Origin: Puia sp.
GTDB taxonomy: Bacteria; Bacteroidota; Bacteroidia; Chitinophagales; Chitinophagaceae
Direction: 5' to 3'
Length of the DNA stretch: 64,000 bases
Assembly (NCBI GenBank): GCA_031292515.1
Contig: JARLGZ010000247.1
Span: 62,001-126,000 of the forward strand
Made by a program: the position numbers and the translations under genes. Every line of letters begins with the position of its first letter. The first letter of the stretch is position 1. Below, piece by piece: positions 18,666 to 28,197 of this stretch. Under the pieces are notes generated by a model, which was not told the DNA's origin, did not search any database, and was given only the letters and a program-made list of their open reading frames with translations.

Positions 18666-19728
18666 TTTGATATATATTTCACTATCCGGTGATAAAATGA
18701 AAAATTCGTGTTAAAGTATAATTGGCCTACTTGCAATCTATAAGGCTGTTTATTTTGAATTGGAGAAACTTGATGTTAAAGTAGCCATGATGCTCGTAAC
18801 GTCACGTTTTTCCTTTCGAGAATTGGATGGAGCCGCGGTTCATTTAACTCGATGGAACCCGTCTAGCCGGATAAGTAGAAGTAATAGGGATCTCATATCG
18901 AATGTTTCGAGTCGTTTTTAACGGTTATGTTGTTGTGCCACGTATGATCAGAGTGGGTGTGCCGGGGTAAGTATAGTCGAGGCCGTGTTGCTTGTACTAT
19001 CAGAGAGGTGGTATACCTCTGAATCTGTATGCAAGATATTTTGCCAAGGTGAGGAGAGAATGCAGTCTGAAGGGAAAAAGCGAAGATAGAGGAAAAGACC
19101 TAGGAAACTGAAGAGATATTGAAGGGAACTAGCGGGATAGGCTTGCGCTTGTGCGAATAGACCACCTTATTTATAGCGCCCAATCTGCACACTTGTTGAT
19201 TTAATTTATAACCTATTTGCAAATATTGTCGATGGTCGAAAGCTCTCTTACATTGTTCTAAGGATTTTGTGTTCCTCCCGGTACAATCGTAGACCTTCTT
19301 CGCATCTTAATCGGTGAACAACTGTGCAGGTCCCGGGACGGAATGGCTCTTTTCCCATTCAATCAGGCAATTCCCGGGGACCAATAGGAGACGGAATGTT
19401 CATTGGACCCTGGGGTTGCGGGTAATTGGGTAAATTTTAAATTTTGCTCGCATCTCACTTTCATAAAAATAAGTAAGGGTATTTCTGTAGAAGCTATAAA
19501 AACCTTATTGAGGGCCGTTATAAAGCTTCGGGCAAGCGTTTACATGTAGTGACTTTTTCGTAAATTGAAGTGCCTTTGCGTTTACCGAATCCTCGCATGA
19601 TCGTCCTTTCTTTCTTCAAACCGGTTAAGGGACAACATTTTCTGTTGAAAAACTATTTAGTTGAAATGGCCACTATTGATTGGTGACAAATGACATCCAT
19701 TAAGCACGCTCATTTATTTTGATCTGCC
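18666..19728. other. Long intergenic region without recognised genes
   Basis: About 1060 bp between divergent genes. No open frame of useful length and no RNA gene was recognised. It should hold the promoter of the minus-strand operon and that of the GNAT-like gene. A small inverted repeat (GAGGT/ACCTC) near 19,010 is the only structure noticed. Confidence 0.6.
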
Positions 19729-20280
19729 ATGTCCATCGATTCTTTTCAATTTGACGCCGTTGAGTGGGGCATTCAACCTATCCGAGAGGAGCATCTTCCC
19801 GAAATTGCCGAATGGATCAACGCCATTGGTCGCCATCGGGGACTCAACCCCAATTTAATTGCGGCGCAGATGCTCAACGAACATCAGATCGCCGTAAAAG
19901 GAGGATACATTGATTATTATGTGGGTACTCGGTCAGGCCAATTGATTTTCTATTTTAACGGATATTGCAAAGACAGGAAAGGCGCCTTGCCTGGAAAAAT
20001 TCACAAGAAGAAGGATTATTCCCTTTCCTTGATCGTCAATACGTTGGTACCGGGTTACGCCGGATTTTACGCTGAAATATGGTTTCGGGTGCTTTTCTTT
20101 GTATTTCAAAAGCCCAATGTCGGCAGGATCCTGACGGAAATAGATCCTACTGATGAATTGCTGACGAAATCGCTTTCAAAATTGGGATTTCATAAAATGA
20201 ACAAGCACGAAGCCCCTCAATACTCCCCAGGCTGGCTTGTATGCAATCGGACGGACTTTGCACCCTTAGCGGCCTTGTAG
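19729..20280 (+). CDS. GNAT-like acyltransferase
   Basis: 183 aa. The arrangement fits the GNAT fold of the siderophore N-acyltransferase type: an N-terminal IREEHLPEIAEWIN helix, a central strand ending SLSLIVNTLVPGYAGFYAE, then PNVGRILTEIDPTDELLTKSL and a C-terminal KLGFHKM strand. In that subfamily the VGRILTEIDP..N/D segment belongs to the acetyl-CoA site. The product probably transfers an acyl group to an amine, but no siderophore genes are nearby, so the substrate is unknown. A smaller unknown gene follows 100 bp downstream. Confidence 0.65.
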   Translation: MSIDSFQFDAVEWGIQPIREEHLPEIAEWINAIGRHRGLNPNLIAAQMLNEHQIAVKGGYIDYYVGTRSGQLIFYFNGYCKDRKGALPGKIHKKKDYSLSLIVNTLVPGYAGFYAEIWFRVLFFVFQKPNVGRILTEIDPTDELLTKSLSKLGFHKMNKHEAPQYSPGWLVCNRTDFAPLAAL

Positions 20281-20380
20281 AACACCGTCCAGGTTGGCAA
20301 TTGTTTTAGCGGTTCCGGCTCACTGCAGAGACATTTCTTGCTGCTGTTCTATTTTGAGGGCTTACCATCAACGCTATAAT

Positions 20381-20758
20381 ATGAAGCGCAGCCAACAACT
20401 CAGAGTTATTCCGGCCTCCGCCAATCAGCTTGCTTTACGACACTTAATAGGAGAAGCCAAAGAACTGATGCAAATGGCCTACATTATCAATATAGACATT
20501 CTTTCGGCATTGCATGAAAAGGGTCAGCTTAGCAGGCGAGAAGTCGCTGAAAAAAAAAGGCACCTCCGGATACTAAGAAAAGGGATTCTACGGACTAAAC
20601 TGTATACTTCCGAAGATGTGGTTTCCTATCTTCTTCATGCACGGGATGAATTGTCAAATGCCGTAAACCGGTGCAAACAAGAATTTCCGGAATTGTGCGG
20701 CACGGCCGGAGGTGAGGTTCCGTATAAGGGGATTGATCCGGATCTGCGACCGGTGTGA
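20381..20758 (+). CDS. Unknown 125-residue protein
   Basis: The frame opens at 20294, but the ATG at 20381 begins a credible helical protein (MKRSQQLRVIPASANQLALR), and the earlier part is Cys-rich and unlike protein. The body is charged and alpha-helical (LSRREVAEKKRHLRILRKGI) with no signal peptide, so it is probably cytoplasmic. No family recognised. It may be co-transcribed with the GNAT-like gene 100 bp upstream. Confidence 0.55.
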   Translation: MKRSQQLRVIPASANQLALRHLIGEAKELMQMAYIINIDILSALHEKGQLSRREVAEKKRHLRILRKGILRTKLYTSEDVVSYLLHARDELSNAVNRCKQEFPELCGTAGGEVPYKGIDPDLRPV

Positions 20759-21214
20759 AAGGAAGTCCGTCAGGCCGGTTCGCAATGAGTCCCAGGTTCT
20801 GCACAATGGCTTGCCGGAAGCTGGTGTTCTATCGAACCGAGGTCCGGGAGAACGTATCTCCTCGGGTTTTGTAAACAAATGCATTCTCAACCTCACGACA
20901 TCTTCAATTTTTTGATCGGCTACCTCCCATTGACTTCTTCACATACACAATTCCTTGACAATCTTTCCATTCAGCAGAGTAACCTTTCCGCATCCACACC
21001 GAAATCTCATTCAAAAGCGGGTAAGGATATCATCGAAAGCGGAATGCCAAATGGTTAAAATGCTCGTTTTCGTGTAGTCATAAAAGGAGTATCGCCAAGA
21101 ATAGCCTGACCGTGTAGCCCCAGGCTTGCTGTCTTGCAATTTCGGCTGAGGAATTCGCTTATTATCAATTATTTATCATCTTGGTACGACTATTCGACTA
21201 CAGGAAAGTGACGA
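20759..21214. other. Intergenic region before sigma/FecR unit
   Basis: 456 bp with no supported gene or RNA. It probably carries the promoter of the sigma factor at 21215. No clear TAnnTTTG box at a good distance was found by eye. Confidence 0.5.
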
Positions 21215-21808
21215 TTGACGAATGAACAAGACATAGCATTGACCGAAGAGCTGCGTCGGGACCGGTTGGGAGCCTTGAAGACGCTGCATGAACGTTATTT
21301 TGTCGTACTATGTTTGTATGCACGCAAGTTTGTATCGAATGAAAAAGAAGCCGGCGACATTGTGCAAGAAACGTTTTTGCAGTTTTTCAATGCCAGCGCT
21401 CGGTTTAAAGATATTCCGGCCATCGAAAAATATTTGTTTAAGGTGACGTATCGACGCGCGCTCAATTATTTTCGGCACCGGAAACGGAATGAAACCGAAT
21501 CGAGCGAATTGCATTGGGAGCGGGCTCCCACGGACGTCACCAACGGGTTCATCGAAGCTGAAATGCTTCGCTATGTGCTGCTGGAAATCACACGATTGCC
21601 AAAAACGTACCGGACGGTTTTTGAAATGGTGCTGGTAGAAGGGTTGTCAATAGAGGAAATTGCGCAGCGTTTGGACTTGACAGTCAACAATATCCAACAA
21701 ATAAAAAGTCGCGGCGTCGAATGGGTTCGCGTGGGGCTATTTAAGCAGCGGATCCTTGAAAGCTCTTGTTTAGTCATTTTAATCTTGACAACCAGGGTGA
21801 TTTTGTAA
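21215..21808 (+). CDS. ECF sigma factor, FecI-like
   Basis: 197 aa from a TTG start; no ATG is available near the N-terminus. Region 2 is at about 15-85 (ARKFVSNEKEAGDIVQETF, then YLFKVTYRRALNYFRHRK) and region 4 at about 125-180 (LPKTYRTVFEMVLVEGLSIEEIAQRLDLTVNNI). A hydrophobic tail (SSCLVILILTTRVIL) follows, a feature shared with many Bacteroidota FecI proteins. The cognate FecR starts 71 bp downstream. There is no SusC/SusD pair near this unit, so its signal source is unclear. Confidence 0.9.
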   Translation: MTNEQDIALTEELRRDRLGALKTLHERYFVVLCLYARKFVSNEKEAGDIVQETFLQFFNASARFKDIPAIEKYLFKVTYRRALNYFRHRKRNETESSELHWERAPTDVTNGFIEAEMLRYVLLEITRLPKTYRTVFEMVLVEGLSIEEIAQRLDLTVNNIQQIKSRGVEWVRVGLFKQRILESSCLVILILTTRVIL

Positions 21809-21879
21809 AGAATAGCGTTTAGCTGTACAGAAATTCACCCTTGTACTCGTTTAATTGCTCTGTTTTTTTATGCTTATAT

Positions 21880-23061
21880 ATGGCCGATAAACATACTATA
21901 TTGAATCTTTTAAAAAAACAGGTCAGCGGCAACCGTCTTTCACCTGAAGAAGGAACAACCATTCGAAAGTGGGCGTCTAAATCCGAGACCAATCGCTTTA
22001 CCGTTGAATATTGTACCGAACCTTTCCATATCGAGGAAATGTTGCAAGAGGCCCATCAATATGATTCGGCGGGTTCGTTTGAAGCAATTCTTGAAAAATT
22101 GCCGCCTTCGTTAATGCCCCAATATCGATCTGGCTCGCTACTGAATAGAGGACTGCTTGCCGCTGGCTTGATTGTCTTTTTTCTTATTGGATACACCTAC
22201 TTGTTTTCTCAACACTTCTCATTCCAAAAAGTCAAATACACCCGTCCGATCGCTCATAGTCTTACCCTGCGGCCTTCTACGGGGCATGCCATTCTCACCT
22301 TTGACGATATCGTCACGGTGGACACCGACACATTGCCCTCCTTTGCAAATATCTCGCCCAACTATCGAATCTACAAATCGGCGGCAGGCGAGATAGAATT
22401 TGGTTGTTCGACGGACGATCAACAGCACTTTGCAACGCTTTTCAGCGGAAAACAGAAATCCGTCGTTTGCATGTTACCAGATGGAAGCCGTGTTTTTCTC
22501 AATCCCTCCTCCACCATTCGTTTCCCGGATCACTTTTCGTTGTACAATCGGATCGTCGAGTTATCCGGCGAAGCTTATTTCAATATTCAGAAAGACATTG
22601 AAAGGCCTTTTTACATTCAAATACTGTCTCCAAGGGACTCCATTGGCCAAAACGCCCGCGTTGAGGCGCACAGTGGACAAGTTGCCGTTACAGCATACCC
22701 GGACGAGCTTTTGGTAAAGACCTGTGCGGTTGATGGTGACATTCTTACCGGACGAAACGAGTCGGCTCCTGCTCTGTTGACTCCCGATCAAACGTTTTCA
22801 CCAAACCGCTCATCTGGCGTGAACTCCGTCACGGATTTTAATCAGGATTTGAAAAGGTCCTGGACGAACAACGAATTCACTTTTCAACAGGTCCTATTGC
22901 CTGTAGCCTTGGAGCCATTCCCGCATGAATCTAGCATAAAAATGCAGCGGCCCGTGTACATGCGGCAAGATCTTCACAACAGCCGATCGATTTTCGAATG
23001 GCGAATGAAATTTCAGGCCGTTCGAAATGGCAACATATATATCATCAAAACCGTCAGTTAA
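21880..23061 (+). CDS. Divergent FecR-family anti-sigma factor
   Basis: 393 aa from the ATG at 21880; the frame is open to a TTG at 21841 but the ATG starts a standard cytoplasmic domain (MADKHTILNLLKKQVSGNRL). A membrane helix lies at about 88-106 (LLAAGLIVFFLIGYTYLF). The FecR core is present (LPDGSRVFLNPSSTIRFP, VELSGEAYFNI). The C-terminal DUF4974 part is hard to recognise: TNNEFTFQQVLLPVALEPFP keeps its start, but the usual repeat is degraded. It therefore may not read an STN domain in the normal way. Partner sigma is 71 bp upstream; the next gene follows after 13 bp. Confidence 0.87.
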   Translation: MADKHTILNLLKKQVSGNRLSPEEGTTIRKWASKSETNRFTVEYCTEPFHIEEMLQEAHQYDSAGSFEAILEKLPPSLMPQYRSGSLLNRGLLAAGLIVFFLIGYTYLFSQHFSFQKVKYTRPIAHSLTLRPSTGHAILTFDDIVTVDTDTLPSFANISPNYRIYKSAAGEIEFGCSTDDQQHFATLFSGKQKSVVCMLPDGSRVFLNPSSTIRFPDHFSLYNRIVELSGEAYFNIQKDIERPFYIQILSPRDSIGQNARVEAHSGQVAVTAYPDELLVKTCAVDGDILTGRNESAPALLTPDQTFSPNRSSGVNSVTDFNQDLKRSWTNNEFTFQQVLLPVALEPFPHESSIKMQRPVYMRQDLHNSRSIFEWRMKFQAVRNGNIYIIKTVS

Positions 23062-23074
23062 ACCAACCCTGAAA

Positions 23075-23677
23075 ATGACCAAACTTGTTTTACAAAACGG
23101 CAGACTCTTTTCCTTTGCTTCCCGCTGGCTTTTGGGGAGATCGAACACGAAGGCAAAGGATCCCGAGAAAGGGGGATTACCTTCAAGGACTGGTTCCACC
23201 TTTCAGTTTTCTGCAAAAGACATCGAAACAGTCAACGAAATCCTTTCAAAACTGCAAGGATGGTCTATCAAATTTATTCTTACAGAAGCTGGCAACGTTC
23301 TCCTGGTGGCCTTGAATGTCGTCGGGTTCGGTGATCAAATGATTCAGTGTAAAATCTACAAGATTTCATATTACATTTATTCGATTGCTCGATTTTCCTT
23401 CCGTATCGCCAAAGACGCAAATGAAATCGAATTGTCAGAATTCAATTTTGATTTCGATATCGAAGAACCGGAACTAGGACAATTCCTTTTAACAGAAATG
23501 GAACACCAGGTCAAGATTGTTAAAAACTGCACTCTAAAAGGTTCCGTTCCAATCGCAGGGCGGGAAGATCACTATATTCCTTTTTTGAAGGCGCACAAAT
23601 ATGAGTGTTTTATTGAAGACAATGTGTCCAGGAAGACCTTATATATTCAAAAGCATTTTCCAGCGGTGATCGTTTAA
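23075..23677 (+). CDS. Unknown 200-residue protein in sigma/FecR operon
   Basis: The start is taken as the ATG at 23075, 13 bp after the FecR stop; an in-frame ATG at 23027 lies inside fecR. No signal peptide or membrane helix is seen. A recurring pattern of short beta strands with acidic turns (SEFNFDFDIEEPELGQF) suggests a beta-rich cytoplasmic protein. No family recognised. Position makes it the third gene of the sigma-anti-sigma transcript, which ends at the terminator just downstream. Confidence 0.65.
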   Translation: MTKLVLQNGRLFSFASRWLLGRSNTKAKDPEKGGLPSRTGSTFQFSAKDIETVNEILSKLQGWSIKFILTEAGNVLLVALNVVGFGDQMIQCKIYKISYYIYSIARFSFRIAKDANEIELSEFNFDFDIEEPELGQFLLTEMEHQVKIVKNCTLKGSVPIAGREDHYIPFLKAHKYECFIEDNVSRKTLYIQKHFPAVIV

Positions 23678-23717
23678 TAAGAGATTTTGGTTCAGGCATC
23701 TATCAGGCGCACTCGCA

Positions 23718-23742
23718 AATCCCTCTACGGAGGGATTTTTTT
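23718..23742 (+). terminator. Rho-independent terminator
   Basis: AATCCCTC (23718-23725) pairs with GAGGGATT (23730-23737) around TACG, followed by seven T. It ends the sigma/FecR/unknown operon. Confidence 0.85.
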
Positions 23743-23793
23743 ATGGAGAAAATCGCGTCGAAGGTAGAATAGAAAGCTAAAGGATGTTAAACG

Positions 23794-24036
23794 CTATGAG
23801 ATGGAGGAATCGGTTTCCATTGCTTTCAAAAAAAACGGAAGAACGTCGCTTAGCTTCCTGACGGATCCGACAATTCGGCCAGGAAACCGGCCCTCGTTCG
23901 AAAAAGCTTCGCCAAGTAACACAAACCACCCTTCGGTCGGTGTTTCAACGGCCAACGCGACGATATCGCCTCCTTCGTCAACAATATCAAAGTGGTAAGG
24001 TTGAACTTCCTGCAAAGTATACGTCATACCCTGCAA
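23794..24036 (-). CDS. Unknown 80-residue protein
   Basis: A compact ORF with protein-like composition (YHFDIVDEGGDIVALAVETP, then GRFPGRIVGSVRKLSDVLPF) and no signal peptide. It is convergent with the sigma/FecR operon across the terminator at 23718. No family recognised. The regular hydrophobic pattern supports a real gene more than a chance frame. Confidence 0.55.
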   Translation of the reverse strand: MQGMTYTLQEVQPYHFDIVDEGGDIVALAVETPTEGWFVLLGEAFSNEGRFPGRIVGSVRKLSDVLPFFLKAMETDSSIS

Positions 24037-24252
24037 ATATCGGCAAGCTGAACCGAATCTTTACTACCGGCAACCGATATTCAGTTACATAGCGGTCTCG
24101 TCTGTTTATTAGTGCCGGTATGTCTTTTTAATAGACCCCGTTCGTCTCTTTTTGGCGCTGGATTTATCAATATCTTTCAGGGTAACATTACTTCATTTGC
24201 CACCATTTAACTGCAATTTTGAATTTGGAGCAATCCAAGGAATTTGGCTTTG

Positions 24253-25560
24253 TCAATCGAGTTCTTTGATCGAAAGATGGTTAATCCGATTGCGGGTTGG
24301 AAGTCGAAGGTGATAGCCTAAACTGATGACATAAGGTTGCACCTTAAAGCCATGATCGAATTCTACAGCCGTAATTCCATCCAGCCATTCCGTAAATGCC
24401 TGGATTTCGATACGTCGATCAAAAAGATACAGACTAAATCCCGGAGACCAAAAGACGATGTTCCCTAATGTATAATAATAGTTTTTGAAAGTCACATATT
24501 CGGCAGCCAGATAGAACGGTGTTTGCCGGGAGGACATAAAATTCTCTCCGCCCTTAAACGTTGCGTTCAATTCCACTATATTTTTGATTTTGAACAGTCG
24601 ATAGTGTACACCGAGGGAGAAGCCAAAAACTGACTGTGTAAGTAAATAGCTGGTTCCAAAACCCGTGGGTGTCGAATAGTGACCCGCCCAGGTAAAAACG
24701 GATGCCTCCAACGTAAGGCGCGGTAGCGCAAGAGGTTGGGAAAGCTGGTAGCCGAGGGATACACAGAAAGAGGGGCTGCTTTTAAAATGTACGAATGGAT
24801 CCTGCGGACCATACAATCGCAAAACGGGTTCTAGCAAACCGGTGGAGAACAGAATATCGTGCCGTACGTCGGGCAAGGAGTCTGTGCTATAGGTGTGAAT
24901 GTTGTTGATCCATTTAACAAGGGAAACGATGTCTGCCCTAGCATAAGAAAGCTTTTTTATTCGATCGATCAGCTCGGTAATTTTGGATTCATCCGCATCT
25001 ATAGCCGGATAACGGGAGAATAAAGCTAATAGCTGCTGTTGAAATATAGGTTGCCGATAGAGATAGTTGCCCTGTGCCATCACTACTGTCTGACCAAGCG
25101 TCACGTAGCAAAACTCGGCATTATTACATAAGGTCAATTTTGGAAGCCGGAGCAAGAATCGAATGGTATCGCCTTGTATATATTCATACAAGCTGCAGCG
25201 ACTGCCAGTAGTCACGAGCCTTATAAAACGCTGCGTGGACAATTCACTAAACAAATCTTGCCGCATTTCCGTGGCGATGGCGAAGTCGTTGAGTTCTACA
25301 TTCCCGCGTACATATTGTACACCCTCAACGTCATACGCTCGAATGGAAAGTTTATCGAATTGCACTTGTTGTTTCTGAAGTCCGGCTTCGTAAAAGGTAA
25401 TTTTCTGGGGCACGTTTTGCCAATCGGTAGCGTTTATCATGCCCCGCAGCGTATCCCCGTTCAGCAGGACTACATATCCGGGATAGACCGAGTCTTGTTG
25501 TGCATAAACACTGGTCAGAGACCCGGCAATTGCAAGCAGTAGACTGATTATTGCACGCAT
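24253..25560 (-). CDS. Exported protein with probable outer-membrane barrel, unknown family
   Basis: 435 aa with a signal peptide (MRAIISLLLAIAGSLTSVYA). The N-terminal half starts with VYPGYVVLLNGDTLRGMI, a pattern common in Bacteroidota surface proteins. The C-terminal ~170 residues have alternating aromatic strands (FGFSLGVHYRLFKIKNIVEL; PFYLAAEYVTFKNYYYTLGN) and end in YVISLGYHLRL, which suggests a beta-barrel. The next minus-strand gene upstream (25612-26388) has a homologous N-terminal half, so the two are tandem paralogs. Function unknown. Confidence 0.75.
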   Translation of the reverse strand: MRAIISLLLAIAGSLTSVYAQQDSVYPGYVVLLNGDTLRGMINATDWQNVPQKITFYEAGLQKQQVQFDKLSIRAYDVEGVQYVRGNVELNDFAIATEMRQDLFSELSTQRFIRLVTTGSRCSLYEYIQGDTIRFLLRLPKLTLCNNAEFCYVTLGQTVVMAQGNYLYRQPIFQQQLLALFSRYPAIDADESKITELIDRIKKLSYARADIVSLVKWINNIHTYSTDSLPDVRHDILFSTGLLEPVLRLYGPQDPFVHFKSSPSFCVSLGYQLSQPLALPRLTLEASVFTWAGHYSTPTGFGTSYLLTQSVFGFSLGVHYRLFKIKNIVELNATFKGGENFMSSRQTPFYLAAEYVTFKNYYYTLGNIVFWSPGFSLYLFDRRIEIQAFTEWLDGITAVEFDHGFKVQPYVISLGYHLRLPTRNRINHLSIKELD

Positions 25561-25611
25561 AGTGTGACGGTTTTAGAGTAGTTTTTTATGGTCGGTAGGG
25601 TTCCTCCTTGT

Positions 25612-26388
25612 CTAGGGCCACGAATTGCGAGATCGGGGGAATAAGACAGTCCCCATTCCTTTTGGAGGGGTGTCTGCTCGGGGACTTCGATTTTCCTGGT
25701 TATTGAGCGCCGTAAACAAAGCCAATATATTTTTCTTATTGAGTGACATGGTAAGCAGCTGGTCGAGCAACACGCTGTCGAATCGTACGAGGGGAGCAAG
25801 TGCAAAACGAAAACCAAAATATTCAGTGGCACTCTCGCGTTGAAATTGCATAGAATCCCCTGTTTCGAAACGGTTGGAATCATTTTGAGTGGGAACTTGC
25901 AGATAGATAAGCGGATCCAGGTGATGAACGTTGGCTGCCAAGCCATAGTAGTAGGTGGGTTTGTCACCGGGTAGCTCATAGAGCATCGCGACAGGGCCAT
26001 CTTCCAATTTTTTAAGAAATACACGTGTTGGCGGGGCAAATGTCAGTTTCCATATCCCCGGTTGGTGGGATCGTTCCACCGAATATCGTGTAATGGATTC
26101 GGAGGCAAAAGATTCCAAACCGGTTAGACAGAATCCCTCGATGCTATCGACATCGTAGGAGACTACGCTGCCAGACCGGTTCGATTTGAACCGGATTGAG
26201 GTTCCTGCCGGTCTGCTCCACTGCCACTGAATATAACCATGAATCGTGTCGTTGGCGTGCCATACGATATACCCCGGAAGAGAGATTTCCTGGCATACAG
26301 CACGACATTGCACGCCCAATAATAATAGGTATAGGCAAATATTATACGGCCGGAAGCGCCTGGGGCGACTGGATTGATTCATAGGCAA
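25612..26388 (-). CDS. Exported paralog of the 24253-25560 protein, lacking the barrel
   Basis: 258 aa. The signal-anchor region is ICLYLLLLGVQCRAVCQ, after which ISLPGYIVWHANDTIHGYI aligns with the VYPGYVVLLNGDTLRGMI start of its neighbour. Other shared positions are the Ser/Thr-rich VVSYDVDSIEGF and a YYYGLAANV segment. It stops near RSRNSWP and has no beta-barrel third, so it is either a naturally short relative or a truncated copy. The alternative frame that runs on toward 25548 is not protein-like. The gap to the next gene is 51 bp, so the two are probably co-transcribed. Confidence 0.7.
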   Translation of the reverse strand: MPMNQSSRPRRFRPYNICLYLLLLGVQCRAVCQEISLPGYIVWHANDTIHGYIQWQWSRPAGTSIRFKSNRSGSVVSYDVDSIEGFCLTGLESFASESITRYSVERSHQPGIWKLTFAPPTRVFLKKLEDGPVAMLYELPGDKPTYYYGLAANVHHLDPLIYLQVPTQNDSNRFETGDSMQFQRESATEYFGFRFALAPLVRFDSVLLDQLLTMSLNKKNILALFTALNNQENRSPRADTPPKGMGTVLFPRSRNSWP

Positions 26389-26787
26389 TTATTTTTTTAT
26401 TCGTTTGACGGTTGCTGGGCGGAAGCTGATTCAGGACTTCGTCTGCACTTAACAAGGCAAGCGGCTAATTAACCACTTGTTCTTAAAAAAAAGCATATAC
26501 GATAGTTAAAGTGACCCCTCTTTCCGGGCCAGTGAAGGAAAATTTTTGGTTTGAAGGGTTTCATTGCGCCGGCCGAAGGAAAATTTGAGTTTCAATGGTT
26601 ATTTGCTGCAATTGAAAGTAGAAGAGCAGAAGGTATTGGTACGTTCATCGCCTACTTTCAATAAGCCCATACGCAATGATCGAATTGCCAAAAAGGCATT
26701 AGTTATTATAAATCAATTACTTAGTGGCTTAGAGATATCTATAACATGGCCTTTGACTGTCCTTGAAAAACCGTTAAATAGCATAGC
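26389..26787. other. Intergenic region with a weak 75-codon ORF
   Basis: About 400 bp between divergent genes. An open frame from a TTG at 26564 to 26791 ends in TGA overlapping the ATG of the next gene by 4 bp (ATGA), which is a coupling signature. Its product is basic, contains no Met after the first residue and matches nothing I know, so I do not call it a gene. Confidence 0.4.
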
Positions 26788-27732
26788 ATGAGATCCTATT
26801 ATTTATTTTCTCGTTACGTTTTTTTGTTTGTGCTTTGGCCATTTTCCCCCGGCTGTCATAATCCTGGCGCTGCGCCGAAGCCAGTCAACGATCCAAGAGC
26901 GGCAGATTCGACCTATTCGGCGCAGGTGCTTCCTGAATCTGGATCGTTAGGTGAGTTTGGCTTTACGCTGTTCCTCCATGACAATACACCCTTGCGGATC
27001 TCCAGGTACCTCAATTTAACAGGAGGAGCAATTAGCCCGAGGCCGAGACGTTCCATTGACTTAAAGCCAGAGAGTGGAAAAGACGATACAACCTTTTATA
27101 CCTATCAGGTTCCCAATGGAGAATTCGAGGTGCTATCTTGGCGTTGGAGCGAGAAGATGCAACTATCGCCGGGAAGTACCGTGAAATTTACAGATACACT
27201 GCCTGGGGGAGGCAGAACTTTCTATGTCCAGGGCCAAGCTCTTTTCAATCCCGATGATGGGGACAGCGGCATTTTTTTTGTCAGATTGCCTGGCCACATG
27301 ACCGTAAGCATACATGGGCAGCGCGTCTATATCGATAATTTTGCGATCAACCGTCAAAAAATAATTGTGGCCTATCAGGGAGGCGTCGAGATTAAAGGGG
27401 ACGGGTATTCAAACACCCTCCCGGAAAACAATGGTATATCGATCGATGCAGACTTTCGCATTCATTCCATCGAAGACCATGACCAGTTAATGACAAAGGA
27501 TTTGCGGACTCAATTTTATTTCAAGAACAAAAGCCTGCCAGAGGTCGTCGATGAAGTCGGTCGATGGTACGATCGGGATATTCTTGTGGAGGGAAAGGAC
27601 GTCGGAAAGCTAATTACCGGATCTGGCAACAGAGACGACTCGATCGAAAACGTGTTAAAGCAGCTTTCTTCCTTCTTCGAGGTTAAGTTGTCCGCCGGCA
27701 AATATAAAGGCGCGGCAAATCAATGGAAATGA
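26788..27732 (+). CDS. FecR-like lipoprotein without cytoplasmic domain
   Basis: 314 aa. The N-terminus is a lipoprotein signal (FVLWPFSPGC, Cys at about 23) in place of the usual cytoplasmic anti-sigma domain and membrane helix. The middle region is a degenerate FecR-type beta domain. The C-terminus is a recognisable DUF4974/STN-like domain (NKSLPEVVDEVGRWYDRDIL, ENVLKQLSSFFEVKL). It therefore looks like the sensory half of a FecR protein, tethered to a membrane from the periplasmic side. It could compete for a signal with true FecR proteins or serve as a co-sensor. No sigma gene is adjacent on this strand. Confidence 0.75.
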   Translation: MRSYYLFSRYVFLFVLWPFSPGCHNPGAAPKPVNDPRAADSTYSAQVLPESGSLGEFGFTLFLHDNTPLRISRYLNLTGGAISPRPRRSIDLKPESGKDDTTFYTYQVPNGEFEVLSWRWSEKMQLSPGSTVKFTDTLPGGGRTFYVQGQALFNPDDGDSGIFFVRLPGHMTVSIHGQRVYIDNFAINRQKIIVAYQGGVEIKGDGYSNTLPENNGISIDADFRIHSIEDHDQLMTKDLRTQFYFKNKSLPEVVDEVGRWYDRDILVEGKDVGKLITGSGNRDDSIENVLKQLSSFFEVKLSAGKYKGAANQWK

Positions 27733-27838
27733 CTCGATCATTAGGGAAATAGCCTCGAAAATCCATGTAAACGTATTTGCAGACATTTGCGGAACACCAA
27801 CTGTCTCCGCCGATTCAGGATACGCAAAATAGTTATAT

Positions 27839-28186
27839 ATGCTGCCAGATTCTTATTTAGTGCCTGATTACTTTGTGGAATGTCAAGATATTCCAAACGC
27901 TCTTCTTTCAAACTTAACTATAGATCTGGCTACCGAAGACTTAGCGGGAAGAGCGCAATTTGCCCGATTTGATGCGGCGAATTTTTATGGAATAGTCTGG
28001 TGGGATGAAATGATCGGCAAATGGACTTTCGAAATAAGTGTTGACGATAAGCATATAACTACGTTCGCGACACGCTCGCTGCAAAGTCTTTCAGAGCTGA
28101 CTTTATATATCCGACAACGTTGTGGTACTGGCACTAATGTAGAATACATGCTGAAGCAGTTATTTACCGAATTGGGTTGTCTGTGA
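27839..28186 (+). CDS. Unknown 115-residue protein
   Basis: No signal peptide. The sequence has Trp-rich and acidic stretches (YGIVWWDEMIGKWTFEISVD) and a helical tail (SLSELTLYIRQRC, VEYMLKQLFTEL). It starts 107 bp after the FecR-like lipoprotein and ends 12 bp before the best start of the MG2 protein, so it is probably in the same transcript. No family recognised. Confidence 0.65.
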   Translation: MLPDSYLVPDYFVECQDIPNALLSNLTIDLATEDLAGRAQFARFDAANFYGIVWWDEMIGKWTFEISVDDKHITTFATRSLQSLSELTLYIRQRCGTGTNVEYMLKQLFTELGCL

Positions 28187-28197
28187 AAAAAAGTGGT

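Noticed and set aside
25548..26039. 163-codon minus-strand ORF overlapping the exported paralog
   Set aside because: Shadow frame: no domain pattern, high Cys/Ser/Pro content, and the other frame has a signal peptide and homology to its neighbour.
26564..26791. 75-codon ORF before the FecR-like lipoprotein
   Set aside because: TTG start, no later Met and no recognisable pattern; only the ATGA overlap speaks for it.
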